Positions 18,714-26,555 of a stretch of DNA of 64,000 bases are shown here, one piece after another; the first letter of the stretch is position 1, and every line of letters begins with the position of its first letter. The notes beneath the pieces were generated by a model that saw nothing but the letters and a program-made list of their open reading frames with translations, was not told the DNA's origin and searched no databases. The position numbers were made by a program, and so were the translations under genes. This stretch comes from Variovorax paradoxus (GTDB lineage: Bacteria > Pseudomonadota > Gammaproteobacteria > Burkholderiales > Burkholderiaceae_C): NCBI RefSeq assembly GCF_009498455.1, contig NZ_CP045644.1, positions 4,405,001 to 4,469,000 on the forward strand, in the 5' to 3' direction.

Positions 18714-19697
18714 ATGAGATTCCGCGCCCGCGCGTTGCTCGCCTTCGGACTCACCGCCGCCACGTGGCTGACCGCCGGCCCGGCCACCGCCCAGACCTAT
18801 CCCTCGCGCCCCATCACCCTCGTCGTGCCGCAGGCCGCGGGCGGCACCAACGACATCGTCGGCCGCCTCGTGGGCCAGAAGCTCGGCGAGGTGCTGAACA
18901 ACGCCAGCGTGGTGGTCGACAACCGCCCCGGCGCGGGCGGCAACATCGGCACGCAGCTGGTCGCCAAGGGCCCGAAGGACGGCTACACGCTGCTCATGAC
19001 GATCAGCAGCAGCCAGGCCATCAACCCCGCGCTCTACAAGAACCCGGGCTTCGACCCCGAGAAAGACTTCAAGCCCGTCGGCCTGATTGGCGCGGTGCCC
19101 AACGTGCTGCTGGTGAACCCGTCGTTCCCCGCGAAGAACTTCGCCGAATTCCTGAAGCTGGCGCGCGAGAAGGGCGCCAACTACCAGTACGCCTCGGCCG
19201 GCAACGGCACGCTCAACCACCTGCTGGGCGAAATGCTCAACAGCATGGGCGGCATCTCGCTGCAGCACGTGCCGTACAAGGGCGTGGCGCCTGCGATCAA
19301 CGACGTGCTCGGCGGGCAGTTGCCCATCGTGTTCGCGAGCCTGCCTTCGGCGCTGGCGCACATCAAGGCCGGCAAGCTGCGCGCGCTGGCCGTGAGCGGT
19401 GAAAAACGCTCGGCCGTGCTGCCCGACGTGCCCGCCATCGCCGAGCAGGTGCCGGGCTACAACGGCACGCTGTGGATCGGCCTGTTCGCGCCTGCGGGCG
19501 TGCCGGCGGACGTGCTCGCCACCCTGCAGGACGCGACGCGCAAGGCGCTCGCGGCCAAGGACCTGCGCGACAAGCTCGACCAGCAAGGCGTCGAGATCGC
19601 GGCGCCCACCTCGCCCGAGCAGTTCTCGGCGTTGCTGCGCACCGACCTCGCCAAGTGGGCGCGCATCGTCAAGGCCTCGGGCGCTGCGGTCGACTGA
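18714..19697 (+). CDS. Bug family tripartite tricarboxylate transporter binding protein
   Basis: A 327-residue periplasmic solute-binding protein of the Bug (TctC-like) family. The signal peptide MRFRARALLAFGLTAATWL is cut after ATAQ. The mature protein starts TYPSRPITLVVPQAAGGTND, the family's conserved first strand, and continues with VVVDNRPGAGGNIG, QHVPYKGVAPAINDVLGGQ and LPDVPAIAE. Bug proteins bind carboxylates for TctAB permeases; no TctAB genes lie in the window. An earlier ATG at 18657 would add 19 residues before the signal peptide and is less likely. It heads the cluster with hydratase, CoA-transferase and lyase, so its ligand is probably a dicarboxylate used by them. Confidence 0.88.
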   Translation: MRFRARALLAFGLTAATWLTAGPATAQTYPSRPITLVVPQAAGGTNDIVGRLVGQKLGEVLNNASVVVDNRPGAGGNIGTQLVAKGPKDGYTLLMTISSSQAINPALYKNPGFDPEKDFKPVGLIGAVPNVLLVNPSFPAKNFAEFLKLAREKGANYQYASAGNGTLNHLLGEMLNSMGGISLQHVPYKGVAPAINDVLGGQLPIVFASLPSALAHIKAGKLRALAVSGEKRSAVLPDVPAIAEQVPGYNGTLWIGLFAPAGVPADVLATLQDATRKALAAKDLRDKLDQQGVEIAAPTSPEQFSALLRTDLAKWARIVKASGAAVD

Positions 19698-19732
19698 CCC
19701 GGCCACTCATTTCTCTTCTTGCCACTCACGCC

Positions 19733-20623
19733 ATGACTTCTCCACTCATTGACGCCGAAGCCCTCGCGCGGCTGCAGGCCTGGCAGGGCCGCAGCGAAAC
19801 GCTGCGCGACGACCTCACCGCCGCGCCCGTGCGCGCGCTCTCCGCCACGCTCGACCGCGACGACCCGCTGCCCGAGGCGGGCACGCGCCTGCCCGCGCTG
19901 TGGCACTGGCTCTACTTCCTGCCGCACCACCGCCAGTCGGAGATCGGCGAAGACGGCCATGCCAGGCGCGGCGGCTTCCTGCCGCCCGTGCCGCTGCCGC
20001 GCCGCATGTGGGCCGGTGGCCGGCTGACGTGGGAGCCGGGCAATCCGCTGCAGGTGGGCGATGCGATCGAGCGCACGTCGACCATCGCCTCGGTCACGCA
20101 CAAGGCGGGCCGCACGGGCGAGCTGGTGTTCGTGCTGGTGCGCCACGAGGTGCGCAACGCGCGCGGGCTCGCGCTGACTGAAGAGCACGACATCGTCTAC
20201 CGCGCCGCCGCCGCGCCCGGCGAAGCCACGCCGCCGCCCACGCCCGCACCGAAGGACGCCACCTTCAGCCGCGACCTCGTGCCTGACGACGTGCTGCTGT
20301 TTCGCTACTCGGCGCTGACCTTCAACGGCCACCGCATCCATTACGACCGCCGCTACGTGACGCAGGTCGAGGGCTACCCGGGCCTCATCGTGCACGGGCC
20401 GCTGATCGCGACGCTGCTGGTCGACCTGTTGCGCCGCAACGCGCCGGCCGATGCGCAGCTGGCGCGCTTCGAGTTCCGCGCCGTGCGCCCGACCTTCGAC
20501 ATCGCGCCGTTCCGCGTGCACGGCAAGCCCGCCGAAGGCAGCACCGACGGCAAGACCTTCAGCCTGTGGGGCGAAGACGCCGACGGCTGGCTCACGATGC
20601 AGGCGACGGCCGTGCTCGCCTGA
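19733..20623 (+). CDS. MaoC-like / HTD2-type enoyl-CoA hydratase (mesaconyl- or itaconyl-CoA hydratase-like)
   Basis: A 296-residue double-hotdog protein of the FAS1-like dehydratase (HTD2/MaoC) group. The N-terminal half carries WHWLYFLPHHRQSEIGEDGH and PRRMWAGG; the C-terminal half has LLFRYSALTFNGHRIHYDRR, with the catalytic-type Asn/His of the hydratase motif, then GLIVHGPLIATLL. Such proteins hydrate mesaconyl-C1-CoA, mesaconyl-C4-CoA or itaconyl-CoA to citramalyl-CoA or methylmalyl-CoA. The flanking class III CoA-transferase and CitE-like lyase fit this exactly. The precise isomer cannot be read from sequence alone. Confidence 0.82.
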   Translation: MTSPLIDAEALARLQAWQGRSETLRDDLTAAPVRALSATLDRDDPLPEAGTRLPALWHWLYFLPHHRQSEIGEDGHARRGGFLPPVPLPRRMWAGGRLTWEPGNPLQVGDAIERTSTIASVTHKAGRTGELVFVLVRHEVRNARGLALTEEHDIVYRAAAAPGEATPPPTPAPKDATFSRDLVPDDVLLFRYSALTFNGHRIHYDRRYVTQVEGYPGLIVHGPLIATLLVDLLRRNAPADAQLARFEFRAVRPTFDIAPFRVHGKPAEGSTDGKTFSLWGEDADGWLTMQATAVLA

Positions 20624-20644
20624 CGCAAGGAAAGAAAGACGCCC

Positions 20645-21826
20645 ATGACAAGACCCCTGGACGGCATCACCGTCATCTCGCTCGAACACGCCATCGCGGC
20701 GCCGTTCTGCACCCGCCAGCTCGCCGACCTCGGCGCGCGCGTCATCAAGGTCGAGCGCCCCGGCGGCGGCGACTTTGCGCGCGCCTACGACGAGCGCGTG
20801 AACGGCGAGGCCTCGCACTTCGTGTGGGTCAACCGCTCGAAGGAAAGCCTCACGCTCGACCTCAAGCAGCCCGCCGCGCTTGCCGTGCTGCAGGAGCTGG
20901 TGGCCGGCGCCGACGTGCTGGTGCAGAACCTCGCGCCCGGCGCCGCCGCGCGCATGGGCTTGGGCGCGCAGGTGCTGCAGGAGAAGCACCCCGCGCTCAT
21001 CGTCTGCGACATCTCGGGCTACGGCGAAGACGGCCCGTACCGCGACAAGAAGGCCTACGACCTGCTGATCCAGAGCGAGGCCGGTTTCCTGTCGGTGACG
21101 GGCACGCCCGACGACCCGTGCAAGTCGGGCAACTCCATCGCCGACATCGCGGCAGGCATGTACGCCTACACCGGCATCCTTGCGGCGCTGATGCAGCGCG
21201 GCAAGACGGGCAAGGGCTCGCACATCGACGTGTCGATGCTCGAATCGCTCGCCGAGTGGATGGGCTACCCGATGTACTACGCCTACGACGGCGCACCGCC
21301 GCCGCCGCGCAGCGCCGCCTCGCACGCGACCATCTATCCCTACGGCCCGTTCCCCGCAGGCGACGGCGGCACCGTGATGCTGGGCCTGCAGAACGAGCGC
21401 GAGTGGCGCGCCTTCTGCGACAAGGTGCTGCTGCGCCCCGAGCTTGCGACCGATCCGCGCTTCGACAGCAACGCGCGGCGCAACGAACACCGCGAGGCGC
21501 TGCGCACGCTCATCGTTGACACCTTTGGCGCGCTCAGCGCGGCGCAGGTGCTTGAACGGCTCGACACGGCGCAGATCGCCAATGCGCGCATGAACGACAT
21601 GGCCGGGCTGTGGGCGCACCCGCAGCTGCAGGCGCGCGAGCGCTGGCGCCAGGTGGGTTCGCCGGCCGGCGACATCCCGGCGCTGCTGCCCGCCGGTCGT
21701 CAGAGCGCGTTCGACTACCGCATGGACCCGGTGCCGGCGGTCGGCCAGCACACGGACGCCATCTTGCGCAGCCTGGGCCGTGGCGACGACGCGATCGCGA
21801 CGCTGCGCGCTGCCGGGGCGGTATGA
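20645..21826 (+). CDS. CaiB/BaiF class III CoA-transferase
   Basis: A 393-residue class III CoA-transferase, which moves CoA between acids through an aspartyl-CoA thioester. Landmarks are LEHAIAAPFCTRQLADLGAR near the N-terminus, VKVERP-like VIKVERPGGGD, NRSKESLTLDLK, and the catalytic Asp139 in KKAYDLLIQSEAG. By context it would activate itaconate, mesaconate or citramalate with succinyl-CoA or acetyl-CoA. It begins 21 nt after the hydratase gene and its TGA overlaps the ATG of the lyase gene (ATGA), so the three are co-translated. Confidence 0.88.
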   Translation: MTRPLDGITVISLEHAIAAPFCTRQLADLGARVIKVERPGGGDFARAYDERVNGEASHFVWVNRSKESLTLDLKQPAALAVLQELVAGADVLVQNLAPGAAARMGLGAQVLQEKHPALIVCDISGYGEDGPYRDKKAYDLLIQSEAGFLSVTGTPDDPCKSGNSIADIAAGMYAYTGILAALMQRGKTGKGSHIDVSMLESLAEWMGYPMYYAYDGAPPPPRSAASHATIYPYGPFPAGDGGTVMLGLQNEREWRAFCDKVLLRPELATDPRFDSNARRNEHREALRTLIVDTFGALSAAQVLERLDTAQIANARMNDMAGLWAHPQLQARERWRQVGSPAGDIPALLPAGRQSAFDYRMDPVPAVGQHTDAILRSLGRGDDAIATLRAAGAV

Positions 21827-22713
21827 GCGAGCCGGCCCATCCAGCGCTCGCTTTGGCGCGCGCCTTTCTCTTCGTGCCGGCCGACCGGCCCGAGCGTCAT
21901 GCGCGCGCCTTGTCGACGGGCGCGAGCGCCGTGATCATCGACCTCGAAGACGCCGTGGCGCCCGCGCGCAAGGCCGAGGCGCGCGACGCGCTCGGTGCCT
22001 CGCTCGCCGCGCTGCCTGCCGACCGGCGAGGGCGGTTGCTCGTGCGCGTGAACGCCAGCGGCACGCCGTGGCATGGCGACGACTGCGCGCGCGCAGCGGG
22101 CTGGATCGCCGACGGACACATCGCCGGCATCGTGCTGCCCAAGGCCGAGCACGCCGACGAACTGCATCGGCTCGCCGCCACCGTCGGGCCGAAGGCCGTG
22201 CTGGTGCCACTCATCGAATCGGCCGCGGGGCTCACCGCAGTCGATGCCATCGCGGGCGCGCCGCAGGTGCTGCGGCTGGCCTTCGGCCACCTCGATTTCC
22301 AGGCCGACCTTGGCATGGCCTGCGACGCCGACGAGGTCGAGCTGACAGCCGTGCGCCTCGCGCTCGTGCTGGCGTCGCGCCGCGCCGGGCTGGCCACGCC
22401 CATCGACGGCGTCACGCCCGACTGGCGCGATGCGCAGCGCCTTGCCGCCGACACCGCGCGCGCCCGGCGCGGCGGCTTCGGCGCCAAGCTCTGCATCCAT
22501 CCCGAGCAGGTCGCGCCCGTGCAGGCCGCACTCGGGCCCACGGCCGACGAGGTGGCCTGGGCGCACCGCGTGACCGAGGCCGTGCGCGCGGCCGGCGGCG
22601 GCGTCGTGAGCCTCGACGGCCGCATGGTCGACGGGCCCGTGGTGCGGTTGGCCGAGCGCTGGCTCGCGCTGGCGGCACCGCAAGGCCCGGGCGATTCATC
22701 GCCGGCCCACTGA
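21823..22713 (+). CDS. HpcH/HpaI/CitE-family CoA-ester lyase (citramalyl-CoA lyase-like)
   Basis: A 296-residue CitE-like TIM-barrel lyase. It shows ARAFLFVPADRPER, the metal-binding IIDLEDAVAP (about 38-47), VRVNASGTPWHGDD, VPLIESAAGL with the second metal-binding Glu, and FGHLDFQADLGM. The C-terminus has GFGAKLCIHPEQV, which is typical of the family. Such enzymes split citramalyl-CoA to acetyl-CoA and pyruvate, or related 3-hydroxyacyl-CoAs. It starts inside the CoA-transferase stop (ATGA). With the hydratase and transferase it completes a three-enzyme C5-dicarboxylate route. Confidence 0.85.
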   Translation: MSEPAHPALALARAFLFVPADRPERHARALSTGASAVIIDLEDAVAPARKAEARDALGASLAALPADRRGRLLVRVNASGTPWHGDDCARAAGWIADGHIAGIVLPKAEHADELHRLAATVGPKAVLVPLIESAAGLTAVDAIAGAPQVLRLAFGHLDFQADLGMACDADEVELTAVRLALVLASRRAGLATPIDGVTPDWRDAQRLAADTARARRGGFGAKLCIHPEQVAPVQAALGPTADEVAWAHRVTEAVRAAGGGVVSLDGRMVDGPVVRLAERWLALAAPQGPGDSSPAH

Positions 22714-22743
22714 TTCATCGACAAGCCAAAAGGAGACAAAGAA

Positions 22744-23748
22744 GTGAACGCAACGAAGACCTGGAAACTGAAAGCCCTCATCGCGGCCTCGGCGGGCGCC
22801 TGCCTGCTCGCCGCCGCATCGCCCGCCGCCGCGCAGGCCGCGTGGCCCGACAAGCCCGTCGTGATGGTCGTGCCGTACTCGGCCGGCGGCCCCACCGACG
22901 TGGTCGCGCGCATGCTCGCCGTGCCCATGGGCAAGTCGCTCGGCCAGACCGTGGTGGTCGAGAACACCGTGGGCGCGGGCGGCACCATCGCGCCGACCCG
23001 CGTGGCCAAGGCCGCGCCCAACGGCTACACCATCCTCATTCACCACATGGGCATGGCCACCGCGCCCGCGCTCTACAAGAAGCTCAACTACGACCCGCTC
23101 AAAGACTTCGAGTACATCGGCCAGGTCATGGACGTGCCGATGACCCTGCTGTCGCGCAAGGACTTTCCGGCCAACAACTTCAAGGAGCTGCTGGCCTACG
23201 TGAAGACGAACAAGGACAAGGTCTCGCTCGCCAACGCGGGCATCGGTGCGGTGTCGCAGCTGTGCGGCATGCTCTTCGCGCACCAGATCGGCGTGCAGCT
23301 CACGACCGTGCCCTACAAGGGCGCAGGCCCCGCACTCAACGACCTCATGGGCGGGCAGGTCGACCTGCTGTGCGACCAGACCACGCAGACCGCGCCCGTC
23401 ATCAAGGACGGCCAGCGCGTGAAGGTGTTCGGCGTGACCACGCCCAAGCGCCTGTCGAGCATGCCCGACATTCCCACGCTCGACGAGCAGGGCCTCAAGG
23501 GCTTCGATGTGAAGGTGTGGCACGGCGTGTACGCGCCCAAGGGCACGCCGCCGGCTGTGATCGACAAGCTCAATGTGGCCCTGCGCGCCGCGCTGCAGGA
23601 CGACAACGTGAAGAAGCGCTTCGCCGAGTTGAGCACCGAGGCCGTGCCGATGGACAAGGTCACGCCCGAGGCGCTGCGCAGCCACCTGGCGGCGGAGATC
23701 GAGAAGTGGGGGAAGGTGATCCGGGCTGCGGGGGTGCAGGCGGATTGA
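22744..23748 (+). CDS. Second Bug family solute-binding protein
   Basis: A 334-residue periplasmic binding protein starting at GTG, with AGGAG 8 nt upstream. The signal peptide ends at PAAAQ (about residue 31). The mature part begins AAWPDKPVVMVVPYSAGGPT and has VVVENTVGAGGTIAP, TVPYKGAGPALNDLMGGQ and SSMPDIPTLDEQG, all Bug signatures. It is clearly a paralogue of the first Bug protein but divergent, so the two may bind different ligands. It closes the cluster; a hairpin at 23767-23784 follows. Confidence 0.88.
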   Translation: MNATKTWKLKALIAASAGACLLAAASPAAAQAAWPDKPVVMVVPYSAGGPTDVVARMLAVPMGKSLGQTVVVENTVGAGGTIAPTRVAKAAPNGYTILIHHMGMATAPALYKKLNYDPLKDFEYIGQVMDVPMTLLSRKDFPANNFKELLAYVKTNKDKVSLANAGIGAVSQLCGMLFAHQIGVQLTTVPYKGAGPALNDLMGGQVDLLCDQTTQTAPVIKDGQRVKVFGVTTPKRLSSMPDIPTLDEQGLKGFDVKVWHGVYAPKGTPPAVIDKLNVALRAALQDDNVKKRFAELSTEAVPMDKVTPEALRSHLAAEIEKWGKVIRAAGVQAD

Positions 23749-23766
23749 AGATCGCAGTTTGAGTTG

Positions 23767-23784
23767 CGGGGCAGTGATGCCCCG
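23767..23784. terminator. Hairpin between convergent genes (probable terminator)
   Basis: CGGGGCA (23767-23773) pairs perfectly with TGCCCCG (23778-23784) around a GTGA loop. It lies between the end of the Bug cluster and the end of the convergent GNAT gene. No immediate T run, but TTTTT follows about 10 nt later on the plus strand. Confidence 0.5.
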
Positions 23785-23787
23785 GGC

Positions 23788-24210
23788 TCACAGCTTTTTC
23801 TTCATGTAGGCAAGGTAGTTGCCGCGCGCGTAGTTGTCGATGCGGGCGAACTCTTCATAGCCCTGCTTCAGGTAGAAGCCTCGCGCCTGCCACTCGAAGG
23901 TTTCGAGCGCGGCATTCCCGGCACCCAGCGCCTTGCCGCGCGCTTCCGCCTCCGCGAGCAGGCGGCGGCCCAGGCCGGTGTCCCGGGCTTCCTCTTCGAC
24001 GAACAGCACGTCGATGCGCAGCCATTCGAGGAACACGAAGCCGCGCAGGCCACCCATCAGGCGGCCCTGTGCATCCTTGGCGTTCAGCCACACGGGTTGG
24101 CTCTCGGGGTACTCGCCGACGAAACCGTAGTTGAACTCGCGCAACCGGCGGCCCAGGACGCCGGAGCGGACCTCTTCTTCGGAGGCGGCCGATATCACCG
24201 TCTCGGTCAT
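23788..24210 (-). CDS. GNAT family N-acetyltransferase
   Basis: A 140-residue single-domain acetyltransferase. Motif A reads LRIDVLFVEEEARDTGLGRRLLAEAEA (about 64-90), in which the DTGLGRRLL turn binds the acetyl-CoA pyrophosphate. Motif B follows with ETFEWQARGFYLKQGYEEF. The substrate is unknown; close relatives acetylate small amines or antibiotics. Its ATG overlaps the stop of the upstream CinA-like gene by 4 nt, so the two are probably translated together. Confidence 0.85.
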   Translation of the reverse strand: MTETVISAASEEEVRSGVLGRRLREFNYGFVGEYPESQPVWLNAKDAQGRLMGGLRGFVFLEWLRIDVLFVEEEARDTGLGRRLLAEAEARGKALGAGNAALETFEWQARGFYLKQGYEEFARIDNYARGNYLAYMKKKL

Positions 24211-24731
24211 GCGTCACCGGCCGTCTGCAATGTCTCCTCGAACAGCTTCAGCAACAGCCGCGCGAACACATCCATGTTCCACGGCCGGTCGGTCGCGCCG
24301 GTTTCGATCGTGCGGCTGACCACGAGGCCGTCCGCGCCGGTCACGGCGATGCAGACATGCCCGGGCGCGTCGCCGTACGGGCTGCCCGACGGCCCCGCCG
24401 CACCGCTTTCGCAGAGGCCCCACTTCGATCGATGCGCATCACGGATGCGGCCCGACATGAAGCGCGCATAGGGCTCGGTCTCGCCGCGCATGTCGCCCAT
24501 GTCTTCGGGCGTGAGACCGAGCAGGGCCTTTCCGGCGCGGCGCGAATAGATGACCGCGCCGCCCAGGAAGTACGCCGAGGCGCCCGGCGCCGCGAGCAGG
24601 GCGGCCGAGACCAGGCCGCCGGCCGACGATTCGGCGACCGCCACCGTCTGGCGCCGCTCGCGCAGCGTCGCCCCCACGCGGGCGGCGAGCACGGCAAGCG
24701 GTTCGAGGTCGGTGAGGTCGGGCGTGGACAT
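24207..24731 (-). CDS. CinA C-terminal domain protein (PncC-like nicotinamide-nucleotide amidohydrolase)
   Basis: A 174-residue stand-alone CinA C-terminal domain. It shows VAVAESSAGGLVSAALLAAPG (split around residues 30-50), GGAVIYSRRAGKALLGL and the substrate-loop ESGAAGPSGSPYGDAPGH. PncC/YgaD enzymes deamidate nicotinamide mononucleotide to nicotinate mononucleotide in the NAD salvage cycle. The usual ESCTGG is ESSAGG here, so this is a divergent branch and its activity is less certain. It forms a two-gene unit with the following GNAT gene (ATGA overlap). Confidence 0.75.
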   Translation of the reverse strand: MSTPDLTDLEPLAVLAARVGATLRERRQTVAVAESSAGGLVSAALLAAPGASAYFLGGAVIYSRRAGKALLGLTPEDMGDMRGETEPYARFMSGRIRDAHRSKWGLCESGAAGPSGSPYGDAPGHVCIAVTGADGLVVSRTIETGATDRPWNMDVFARLLLKLFEETLQTAGDA

Positions 24732-24803
24732 GGAGGTCGAAAGAAGTAAGAAAGAAGAAGTGACCGACCGTTCGATCGATCCAACAAACGAAAGAAAGAA
24801 CGA

Positions 24804-25454
24804 TCAGGCGGTTGTGCCCGCACGCGACCCGGGCCGCCGCACATACGACGGCGCGCGCTCGTGGCTCGAGGTATGGCCGTACACCGTGTCGGCCGGGTAG
24901 TACTCGGCCTGCAGCTGCACCTTGGCCGCCGCTTCCTCACCCGCGGCATGCGCGATGAAGGCCAGCATCAAATCGGTACCGGCCGAGACGCCGGCCGAGG
25001 TCCACACATGGCCATCCTGCACGAAGCGTTGCTCGACCACCTTCACGTCGCCGAGCGCGCGCAGGCGGTCGAGCGATCCCCAGTGCGTGGTGGCGGTGCG
25101 GCCCGAGAGCAGGCCGGCCGCATGCAGCACGAAGGCGCCGGTGCACACGGACATCAGCGCCTTGCAGCCGGGCGCCTGCGCGGCCACGAACTGCACCATC
25201 GCGGGGTTGTCGACCTCGCGCCGCGTGCCCATGCCGCCGGGCACGAGCAGGAAGTCGAGCGGCGGGCAGTCGGCAAACGACACATGCGGGTTGATCGACA
25301 GCCCCTTGGCGCAGACGACCGGGCCGTGCGTTTGCGCCACCACCAAGCAGTTGGCAGGGCCGCCAGCGAGCTTGCTCCACATGGTGAGCATTTCCCAGGG
25401 ACCGATGAAATCGAGCTCCTCGACCTCGGGGAAGACGATGATTCCGAAATTCAT
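24804..25454 (-). CDS. DJ-1/PfpI family protein (isonitrile hydratase-like)
   Basis: A 216-residue class I glutamine-amidotransferase-like protein of the DJ-1/PfpI superfamily. The nucleophile elbow is SVCTGAFVLHAAGLLSG with Cys104, and the acidic partner lies in VEELDFIGPWE. This pattern, including TATTHWGS after the elbow, matches the isonitrile hydratase/transcriptional-regulator sensor branch. There is no AraC helix-turn-helix domain, so it is a free-standing enzyme. The natural substrate is unknown. It is transcribed away from phaB, from which it is separated by about 215 nt. Confidence 0.82.
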   Translation of the reverse strand: MNFGIIVFPEVEELDFIGPWEMLTMWSKLAGGPANCLVVAQTHGPVVCAKGLSINPHVSFADCPPLDFLLVPGGMGTRREVDNPAMVQFVAAQAPGCKALMSVCTGAFVLHAAGLLSGRTATTHWGSLDRLRALGDVKVVEQRFVQDGHVWTSAGVSAGTDLMLAFIAHAAGEEAAAKVQLQAEYYPADTVYGHTSSHERAPSYVRRPGSRAGTTA

Positions 25455-25604
25455 GCGTGCGAACTCCTGGGTGGCTGGATGGGAGGGGGGCCGGCAGGGG
25501 CCGTGTCACGGTCGCGCAGCCGCAAGCATATAGAGTGCCGCCGAGGCGATGTCCGTGACAGCTGGTTGCAAGCTTGGCTCAGTGTTCTCCCTCAGGGTTG
25601 TGTG

Positions 25605-25652
25605 GCCTGAAAATGGCTAGAGTGAAGGCGGCCGTTCAGGCTTTTTGCTAGC
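25605..25652 (+). promoter_or_regulatory. Hairpin-rich leader upstream of phaB
   Basis: GCCTGAA (25605-25611) pairs with TTCAGGC (25635-25641), which is followed directly by TTTTT, like an intrinsic terminator. GCTAG (25616-25620) can pair with CTAGC (25648-25652), crossing the first stem. The segment ends 18 nt before the phaB start. It could be the terminator of upstream read-through or an attenuator. Confidence 0.35.
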
Positions 25653-25670
25653 TTCAATCAAGGAAATCTC

Positions 25671-26408
25671 ATGAGCAAGAAAGTTGCATATGTCACCGGA
25701 GGCATGGGTGGCATCGGAACAGCCATCTGCCAGCGTCTGCACAAGGACGGGTTCACCGTGGTCGCAGGTTGCGGCCCCACGCGCGACCATGCCAAATGGC
25801 TGGCCGAACAGAAAGCCGAGGGCTTCGAGTTCCATGCGTCGGTCGGCAATGTCGGCGACTGGCAATCCACCGTCGAGGCTTTTTCCGCCGCCAAGGCGGC
25901 CCACGGGCCGATTGACGTGCTCGTCAACAACGCCGGCATCACGCGGGACCGCATGTTCCTCAAGATGACGCCGGAAGACTGGAGCGCGGTCATCGAGACC
26001 AACCTCAACAGCATGTTCAACGTCACCAAGCAGGTGGTGGGCGACATGGTCGAAAAGGGCTGGGGCCGCATCATCAACATCAGCTCGGTGAATGGCGCCA
26101 AGGGCCAGGCGGGCCAGACCAACTACTCGGCCGCCAAGGCCGGCATGCACGGCTTCACGATGGCGCTGGCGCAGGAGCTGGCCAACAAGGGCGTCACCGT
26201 GAACACCGTGAGCCCGGGCTACATCGGCACCGACATGGTGAAAGCCATCCGCCAGGAAGTGCTCGACAAGATCGTGGCCACCATTCCGGTCAAGCGCCTG
26301 GGCGAGCCGAGCGAAATCGCTTCCATCATCTCGTGGCTCGCCACCGATGAGGGCGGCTACAGCACCGGCGCCGACTTCTCGGTCAACGGCGGCCTCCACA
26401 TGCACTGA
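25671..26408 (+). CDS. phaB: Acetoacetyl-CoA reductase PhaB
   Basis: A 245-residue short-chain dehydrogenase that reduces acetoacetyl-CoA to (R)-3-hydroxybutyryl-CoA with NADPH, supplying monomers to PhaC. The nucleotide-binding loop is TGGMGGIG (residues 9-16), the structural motif NNAG is at 86-89, and the catalytic set is Ser139, Tyr152 and Lys156 in NYSAAKAG. The segment VGNVGDW is typical of PhaB rather than FabG. AAGGAAA precedes the ATG. It lies 9 kb from phaCA and is followed by its own terminator. Confidence 0.92.
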   Translation: MSKKVAYVTGGMGGIGTAICQRLHKDGFTVVAGCGPTRDHAKWLAEQKAEGFEFHASVGNVGDWQSTVEAFSAAKAAHGPIDVLVNNAGITRDRMFLKMTPEDWSAVIETNLNSMFNVTKQVVGDMVEKGWGRIINISSVNGAKGQAGQTNYSAAKAGMHGFTMALAQELANKGVTVNTVSPGYIGTDMVKAIRQEVLDKIVATIPVKRLGEPSEIASIISWLATDEGGYSTGADFSVNGGLHMH

Positions 26409-26434
26409 GCATGCGCACCGCACCCTGAAAACAA

Positions 26435-26456
26435 AACCCGCTTCGGCGGGTTTTTT
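26435..26456 (+). terminator. Rho-independent terminator after phaB
   Basis: AACCCGC pairs with GCGGGTT around a TTCG tetraloop, and the right arm runs into six T. It lies 26 nt behind the phaB stop and before the dctA-like gene. Confidence 0.9.
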
Positions 26457-26555
26457 CATTTGGGCCCTGCCCGAAACCACCTCGATCCACGAAAGCACCC
26501 CGCAACACGAACCCTTTCTTCTGCGTTTTCCCCTTCATCTTTTCAGGAGGCAGTC

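Noticed and set aside
24745..24790. A possible TetR-type operator (ACCGACCG followed by TTCGATCGATC) upstream of the CinA-like gene.
   Set aside because: Only one half matches a TetR-like palindrome, and no TetR gene is nearby. The purine-rich flank is low complexity.
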